A stretch of DNA of 7,788 nucleotides from Bacillota bacterium. GTDB lineage: Bacteria > Bacillota > Clostridia > Oscillospirales > Ruminococcaceae. The notes below the pieces were generated by a model. It was given only the letters and a program-made list of their open reading frames with translations. It was not told the DNA's origin and did no database searches. Location: the NCBI GenBank assembly GCA_023395695.1, contig JAEWYJ010000186.1, positions 1-7,788 on the forward strand. The letters are read 5' to 3'. Every line of letters starts with the position of its first letter. Within the stretch, counting starts at the first letter, position 1. Shown here one piece after another: positions 6,687 to 7,788 of this stretch. A program made the translations under genes and the position numbers.

Positions 6687-7134
6687 TATTTATCACACCT
6701 CGCTCCGAATTTTTCTGTTGGCATGCCGGGCAGCGGCCGTACAGCTCCAGCCGGTGTGCAGCAATAAGAAACCCGGTTTGCTGTTCCAGCTGCCTTTCAT
6801 AGACGGAAAGGGGGCAGCCCTCAACCGGAAGCATCCTTTTACAGTCCAGGCAGACCAGATAGTGCCGGTGAAGCGGGCCGTTAAACGCATACAGCGTGCG
6901 GGAAACACCGGGCAGAACGACAGCAGTGACCAGTTCTTTTTCCATGAGCACCTCAAGTGCGCGGTAAACAGTGGAAAGATTCGCTATAGCATTTTGCGCC
7001 TTTAGCGCCAAAAGAATTTGTTCGGTGTCCAGCGGCTGCTCACTCCGGAACAGAACCGTCAGGATAGATAGCCGGATTTTGGTGCTTTTAAGCCCGTGCC
7101 GCCGCATGACGTTGCAAAAATCAATCGGTTCCAT
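6670..7134 (-). CDS. Fur-family metalloregulator, probably zinc-responsive (Zur-like)
   Basis: This 154-residue repressor starts with a winged-helix DNA-binding domain (about 1-82: RRHGLKSTKIRLSILTVL, then ANLSTVYRALEVLMEKELV with the STVYRAL recognition helix) and ends in a dimerisation/metal domain. His89, His91 and Cys95 in HRHYLVCLDC, the two CxxC pairs (95-98 and 135-138) for structural zinc, Cys107 in VEGCPL, and His127 in AAHRLELYGRC are all present. This pattern resembles clostridial zinc uptake regulators more than classical Fur or PerR, but the metal is inferred. AAGGGG lies just upstream of ATG 7134; an in-frame TTG at 7179 would add 15 residues with no ribosome binding site, so I reject it. 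Its own promoter and a 27-bp palindrome precede it, so autoregulation is likely. It overlaps the downstream permease by 17 bp, tying the regulator to the transport genes. Confidence 0.9.
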   Translation of the reverse strand: MEPIDFCNVMRRHGLKSTKIRLSILTVLFRSEQPLDTEQILLALKAQNAIANLSTVYRALEVLMEKELVTAVVLPGVSRTLYAFNGPLHRHYLVCLDCKRMLPVEGCPLSVYERQLEQQTGFLIAAHRLELYGRCPACQQKNSERGVINNAAKP

Positions 7135-7165
7135 AATACCCCTTTTGAGATTGGCCGCAGATGGG

Positions 7166-7188
7166 CTCTGTCCGTCCAACAGACAGAG
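7166..7188 (-). other. hairpin in the 5' leader of the Fur-family operon
   Basis: On the - strand transcript, CUCUGUCUGU (7188-7179) can pair with ACGGACAGAG (7175-7166) over a UGG loop, a 10-bp stem with one G-U pair. It lies about 30 nt before the start codon and about 55 nt from the predicted transcription start. No U-run follows, so it is not an attenuator of the usual type. It may only affect message stability, or it may mean nothing. Confidence 0.4.
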
Positions 7189-7216
7189 ACGGCCTATCGC
7201 TTAATAAACAAAAAGA

Positions 7217-7243
7217 TGCAAACGCAAATCGTTTGCGTTTGCA
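7217..7243. promoter_or_regulatory. 27-bp perfect palindrome, probable Fur/Zur-family operator
   Basis: TGCAAACGCAAA (7217-7228) and TTTGCGTTTGCA (7232-7243) are exact inverted repeats around a TCG centre. Around base 7230 a 7-1-7 core CGCAAAT-C-GTTTGCG can be read, which has the geometry of Fur-family boxes although its sequence differs from the classical Fur, Zur and PerR boxes of B. subtilis. It begins 6 bp downstream of the -10 box and covers the predicted transcription start of the operon beginning with the Fur-family gene, an ideal position for repression. Binding by that regulator is inferred from geometry and position. Confidence 0.8.
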
Positions 7244-7248
7244 CTAAT

Positions 7249-7277
7249 ATTATAAAGTTACTACAGGTTAATGTCAA
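7249..7277 (-). promoter_or_regulatory. consensus sigma-A promoter of the Fur-family/permease operon
   Basis: Read on the - strand, TTGACA (7277-7272) is followed after exactly 17 bp by TATAAT (7254-7249): both hexamers match the consensus perfectly. Transcription should start near 7242, inside the 27-bp palindrome. Such a strong promoter paired with a full-length operator suggests tight repression with high output on release. The -35 box lies only 24 bp beyond the stop codon of the upstream HD-GYP gene. Confidence 0.9.
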
Positions 7278-7300
7278 TCTAAAAATAGCGAAAGCTGCGC

Positions 7301-7788
7301 TTAGCCCGCCTGATTTAACAGGCGCTCCAGCTCAGTCCAGTGCGCCAGAACCAAATCTGCAATTTCGGGGTCATACATGCAGCCCCGGCCCCGTATAATT
7401 TCGTCATGGCAATAGTCGGTCGTCAGTTTTGGGCGGTACTTTCTTACGCTGAGCATAGCGTCTATTGAATCTGCCAGCGAAATAATGCGCGCGCCCGGTG
7501 GAATGGCTTTGCCCGAAAGGCCGTCCGGATAGCCTGAACCGTCCCAGCGCTCGTGATGATGACGCACACACAGGGCAATTTCTTCAAAGCCGTTCACCTT
7601 ACTTAAAATATTGTAGCCGATTATCGGATGCAGGCGCATAACGTTCCATTCATCGGGGGCCAGCGTTCCGGATTTATGCAGAATAGCGTCGGGAATTCCA
7701 ATTTTGCCAATATCATGCACATGCGCTGCAATATGAATCAGCTCAGCCTGCGCCGCCGGTAACTGCAGCCATCTGCACAGATATTCGG
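7301..7788 (-). CDS. HD-GYP domain phosphohydrolase, probable cyclic-di-GMP phosphodiesterase (C-terminal part)
   Basis: The reading frame is open to the right window edge (first full codon 7786-7784) and ends at the TAA complementary to 7301-7303, so 161 C-terminal residues are visible. An internal GTG at 7720 is not the start, because conserved residues continue upstream (EYLCRWLQLPAAQAELIHIA, then AHVHDIGKIGIPD). Counting from the edge, the HD pair is at 24-25 in HDIGKIG, His53 in RLHP, the His run 76-78 in RHHHERWDGSGYPDGL with GYP at 85-87, and LADSIDA (104-110). The metal-binding and GYP residues are intact, so an active enzyme that hydrolyses cyclic-di-GMP is the likely role. Any sensory N-terminal domain lies outside the window. 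No convincing terminator separates it from the next promoter, so some readthrough into the metalloregulator operon is possible. Confidence 0.9.
   Translation of the reverse strand, partial: EYLCRWLQLPAAQAELIHIAAHVHDIGKIGIPDAILHKSGTLAPDEWNVMRLHPIIGYNILSKVNGFEEIALCVRHHHERWDGSGYPDGLSGKAIPPGARIISLADSIDAMLSVRKYRPKLTTDYCHDEIIRGRGCMYDPEIADLVLAHWTELERLLNQAG

Noticed and set aside
7281..7302. Possible intrinsic terminator for the HD-GYP gene (AGCG/CGCT stem then ATTTTT on the - strand)
   Set aside because: Only a 4-bp stem with a 7-nt loop and five T; too weak to call, and close to the -35 region of the next promoter.

Overview
The window (about 53% GC by eye) looks like chromosomal DNA from an anaerobic, gut-type Clostridia, probably near Oscillospiraceae/Ruminococcaceae. 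That placement is an inference from protein style, strong AGGAGG-type ribosome binding sites and gene content; no rRNA or other marker gene is present to prove it. I see no mobile elements, CRISPR array, tRNA or rRNA.

Positions 1-4269 (+ strand) hold the distal part of a tightly packed polyamine operon: the 3' end of an Orn/Lys/Arg-type decarboxylase (probably arginine decarboxylase), spermidine synthase (speE), an agmatinase-family ureohydrolase (speB), a carboxy(nor)spermidine dehydrogenase and a carboxy(nor)spermidine decarboxylase (nspC). Together they encode arginine to agmatine to putrescine, plus two chemically different ways of adding the aminopropyl group: decarboxylated SAM through SpeE, and aspartate semialdehyde through the dehydrogenase/decarboxylase pair. 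No SAM decarboxylase is in the window. A 13-bp perfect hairpin follows the last gene.

Positions 4369-4635 (+) hold a monocistronic small gene with its own near-consensus promoter. It encodes a very basic 68-residue protein. Its most striking feature is a strong 14-bp, U-tract intrinsic terminator that lies INSIDE the reading frame, before the stop codon, so most transcripts should be non-stop mRNAs. This is the layout of the alternative ribosome-rescue factors ArfA (E. coli) and BrfA (B. subtilis), and it is the most interesting observation here.

Positions 4752-7277 (- strand) form a three-gene operon: a Fur/Zur-type metalloregulator, a DUF318/YraQ-type permease with a His/Cys-rich loop, and its TIGR03943 (DUF1980) partner. 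It is read from a perfect-consensus promoter, with a 27-bp perfect palindrome at the predicted transcription start, most likely the regulator's own operator. This looks like an autoregulated, probably zinc-responsive, metal-handling unit. The terminator inside the small + strand gene is symmetrical (A-tract/U-tract) and probably also ends this operon. The 116 bp between 4636 and 4751 hold nothing else I can support.

Positions 7301-7788 (-) hold the C-terminal part of an HD-GYP phosphohydrolase (probable cyclic-di-GMP phosphodiesterase), cut by the window edge and lying just upstream of the metalloregulator operon promoter.
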